A DNA stretch of 64,000 bases from an uncultured Bacilli bacterium (GTDB lineage: Bacteria; Bacillota_I; Bacilli_A; RFN20; CAG-288), in NCBI GenBank assembly GCA_934725685.1, contig CAKVBX010000003.1:15602-79601 (forward strand), read 5' to 3'. How positions within the stretch are numbered: position 1 is the first letter of the stretch; each line of letters starts with the position of its first letter. This document shows positions 62,527 through 64,000 of this stretch, in pieces. Under the pieces are notes generated by a model. The model was not told where the DNA came from and did not search any database. It was given only the letters and a program-made list of their open reading frames with translations. The translations under genes and the position numbers were made by a program.

Positions 62527-63468
62527 TTAAGCTCCTTTCTGTGGCGTTTTGATGAAGCTGACCATACCATTCTTCAGATATGGCGTGAAGGAATAAGCTT
62601 GAATCTCCTCTTCGGTGTCACGATAGCGATAGGAGACTGGTTCCATCTTATCGTGCAGGGTTTCGGAATAGAGACTGCTGATTACGGTGTCAGGGAAGTT
62701 ACTTTCGGAAAAATAGAGGTCGAAGCAATCGACGAGGCAATCCTTCAGAAGAAGGTTTTTGCCGTTCTTTTCGAGAAGGACATCCGCGACATTGTTCCAG
62801 GTGGAATCTCCGGAATCGTTGAGGTACTGGATGGCGCAGAGGTTGGAAATGACGGAATAAGAGAATCCGCTCAGCGGTTTAAGGGCGAGGATAATATGAT
62901 TTCCGTCTGCGGCATATCCATGAGGAAGATGTAGCGTGGGGACTTTCTTTTCCTGTTCTTCGACTCCTTTTAGAATGTTTGCGATTCTCTCCTTATCGAG
63001 GGAAAGCCGTTCCGCAGCCTCTTTCATCTCCTTGGAAGTCCGGCCGGAGAGAAAATAGACCTCCTCTTCGTCAAGTGCGAACCTTGCGTGGGGAAAATCC
63101 TCATTCACGCTTACGCTTCCGGAAAAGCCATTTGTCTCATAGGTGCAGTCGAGGATATAACCCTCGGAAGCAGAAATCAGCTTTTCACGGCTCTTTTTGC
63201 TGTCGAGGAAAATGAGCGGATGATAGCCCCCGTTTCCGGAAAGCTCCGTGCAGTCTTCCGCCGTAAAATTGACTCCGCCCTTCAAAGCGATGTTCTTGCA
63301 TTGAAAAGAGGGAAGAGCGAAATAGAAGAGAAGGAGAAGGATGCAAATGGAAAGACTACAGAGATAGAAGATATTCCGTTTCTGTCTTTGCATCATTTTC
63401 CGTGAGATAGAGTATTCAATCGTATCTTTGCTGTTGAGCGTCTCCGATTGATTCATTTGGTCATTCAA
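62527..63468 (-). CDS. ftsQ: FtsQ/DivIB-like division protein
   Basis: 313 residues from TTG 63468 or 309 from ATG 63456. A basic cytoplasmic segment (ISRKMMQRQKR), one membrane span (NIFYLCSLSICILLLLFYFA), then a POTRA-like domain (FQCKNIALKGGVNFTAEDCTELSG) and a beta domain. Sequence is weak, but the topology and the ftsQ-ftsA-ftsZ order support the call. GGAGG stands nine bases before the TTG, inside the loop and right arm of a hairpin (see 63466-63490). Confidence 0.75.
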   Translation of the reverse strand: MNDQMNQSETLNSKDTIEYSISRKMMQRQKRNIFYLCSLSICILLLLFYFALPSFQCKNIALKGGVNFTAEDCTELSGNGGYHPLIFLDSKKSREKLISASEGYILDCTYETNGFSGSVSVNEDFPHARFALDEEEVYFLSGRTSKEMKEAAERLSLDKERIANILKGVEEQEKKVPTLHLPHGYAADGNHIILALKPLSGFSYSVISNLCAIQYLNDSGDSTWNNVADVLLEKNGKNLLLKDCLVDCFDLYFSESNFPDTVISSLYSETLHDKMEPVSYRYRDTEEEIQAYSFTPYLKNGMVSFIKTPQKGA

Positions 63469-63490
63469 AAAAGCAGTCCTCCGACTGCTT
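63466..63490 (-). terminator. Terminator-like hairpin overlapping the ftsQ ribosome site
   Basis: Minus strand AAGCAGTC/GACTGCTT with a GGAG loop followed by a T-run. It ends the unknown upstream gene, yet its loop carries the only good Shine-Dalgarno for ftsQ. Confidence 0.7.
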
Positions 63491-63526
63491 AATATTTTAT
63501 ATTAAAACGGCAATTTATGAAAGTCT

Positions 63527-63856
63527 TTACTTACGAGTAACGGCAAATCTTTTCCCGGTGATATAGCGCCCGGAAGAGAGCAAAAGCGTCTTGGCAAGTG
63601 AAACTGCTTTTTCTTCGGAATAAAAGACAACCTGAGAGACAAAAAGATTGGTCTGATGGGGGTTCTTGTAGAAGACGACGTTGAAATACCCGCCACAATT
63701 CGGAAGGAAGGTGCTCACCGGTACAACAAAAGAATAGACCATCGGATGAACATTAAGACTCTGGAAGGTATGAACAGAGAGGTCATTCATGCGCTCCACC
63801 TGACGGACGTCTTCCCGAAGATAGGCAAGGACTTTGTCACGAAGATTCATCACCAT
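63527..63856 (-). CDS. Small protein of unknown function
   Basis: 109 residues from ATG 63856 (MVMNLRDKVLAYL); AAAGGAG lies about ten bases upstream. I do not recognise it. It is soluble-looking, with an amphipathic N-terminal helix (RDKVLAYLREDVRQVERMN), a hydrophobic beta core (MVYSFVVPVSTFLPNCGGYFNVVFYK) and a basic end. It is followed by the terminator-like hairpin before ftsQ, so it may be a separate unit. Confidence 0.6.
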   Translation of the reverse strand: MVMNLRDKVLAYLREDVRQVERMNDLSVHTFQSLNVHPMVYSFVVPVSTFLPNCGGYFNVVFYKNPHQTNLFVSQVVFYSEEKAVSLAKTLLLSSGRYITGKRFAVTRK

Positions 63857-63931
63857 AGCATTTTCGCTCCTTTTGTTTATTTTACGCCGTCGGGCGGCAA
63901 AACACAATCGGAATCCGGCCCAAACTGTAGT

Positions 63932-63977
63932 TGTTCTGTGAATTTGTCCCTGAAAGTTGTTCAGTGATTTTGTCCCT
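63932..63977. repeat. Spaced 20-bp direct repeat, possible insertion-sequence end
   Basis: TGTTC(T/A)GTGA(A/T)TTTGTCCCT occurs at 63932-63951 and 63958-63977, 18 of 20 identical and 26 bases apart. Repeated terminal sites of this kind are typical of IS21-like transposons. The element body would lie beyond the window, so this is tentative. Confidence 0.4.
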
Positions 63978-64000
63978 CTTGAAGTATTCGAATGAGAATA

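Overview
This 64 kb window is bacterial chromosome, almost wholly housekeeping, with short gaps and long co-directional operons. Gene content and order point to a Bacillota (Firmicutes) lineage in the Bacilli: xseA-xseB-dxs-recN, xerD-deoB, yqeH-yqeK-rsfS, plsY next to parE-parC, apt-relA-hisS-aspS, dnaG-rpoD-trmK-yqfO, ybeY-cdd-era-recO-glyS, dnaB-dnaI. TGA is used as a normal stop, so the code is 11 and not the Mycoplasma code. Several traits recall Mollicutes or Erysipelotrichia relatives: a degenerate NadD domain joined to YqeK, a YbeY-cytidine deaminase fusion, ThyX and a divergent DnaI. I cannot name a genus; this placement is inference.

Layout. 1-14,015 (+): cysteine desulfurase/TtcA, a lipoprotein, tex, asp23, a membrane protein, nusB, xseAB, dxs, recN, dinB, xerD, deoB. 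14,016-14,575: an AT-rich gap holding two terminators, a strong dif candidate and inverted repeats around it; gene direction flips here, so this looks like the replication terminus. 14,576-22,468 (-): mtnN, rsfS, yqeK, yqeH, parC, parE. 22,559-26,156: plsY (+), then yneF, efp and rpmG (-), a decayed lipoprotein gene, and ispG (+). 26,190-33,412 (-): a DEAD-like helicase, aspS, hisS, relA, apt. 33,528-34,358 (+): ispH. 34,342-48,762 (-): a second sigma factor, yqfO, rpoD, trmK, a sigma-region-4-only protein, dnaG, glyS, recO, era, ybeY-cdd, a C39 peptidase membrane protein, dnaI, dnaB. 48,902-53,223 (+): pyk, glucokinase, thrS. 53,357-63,856 (-): ftsL-like, rsmH, mraZ, yceD, thyX, pheT, pheS, ftsZ, ftsA, ftsQ-like and an unknown gene. 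The last 70 bases carry a spaced direct repeat that may be a mobile element end.

The genes cover replication and its termination (DnaB, DnaI, DnaG, ParCE, XerD with dif), repair (RecN, RecO, XseAB, DinB), transcription (RpoD, second sigma, sigma-4 protein, NusB, Tex), translation (six aminoacyl-tRNA synthetases including both PheRS subunits, EF-P, L33, Era, YqeH, RsfS, RsmH, YbeY), division (FtsZ, FtsA, FtsQ, FtsL, MraZ), the MEP isoprenoid route (Dxs, IspG, IspH) and lower glycolysis.

Most notable: (1) a dif-like site inside a large inverted repeat; (2) a truncated rpoD paralogue that keeps only region 4 in the ancestral rpoD position, preceded by a roughly 270 bp leader almost identical to that of full-length rpoD; (3) a recurring promoter layout in which a -10 hexamer ends exactly six bases before the ATG, predicting leaderless mRNAs for at least four genes.
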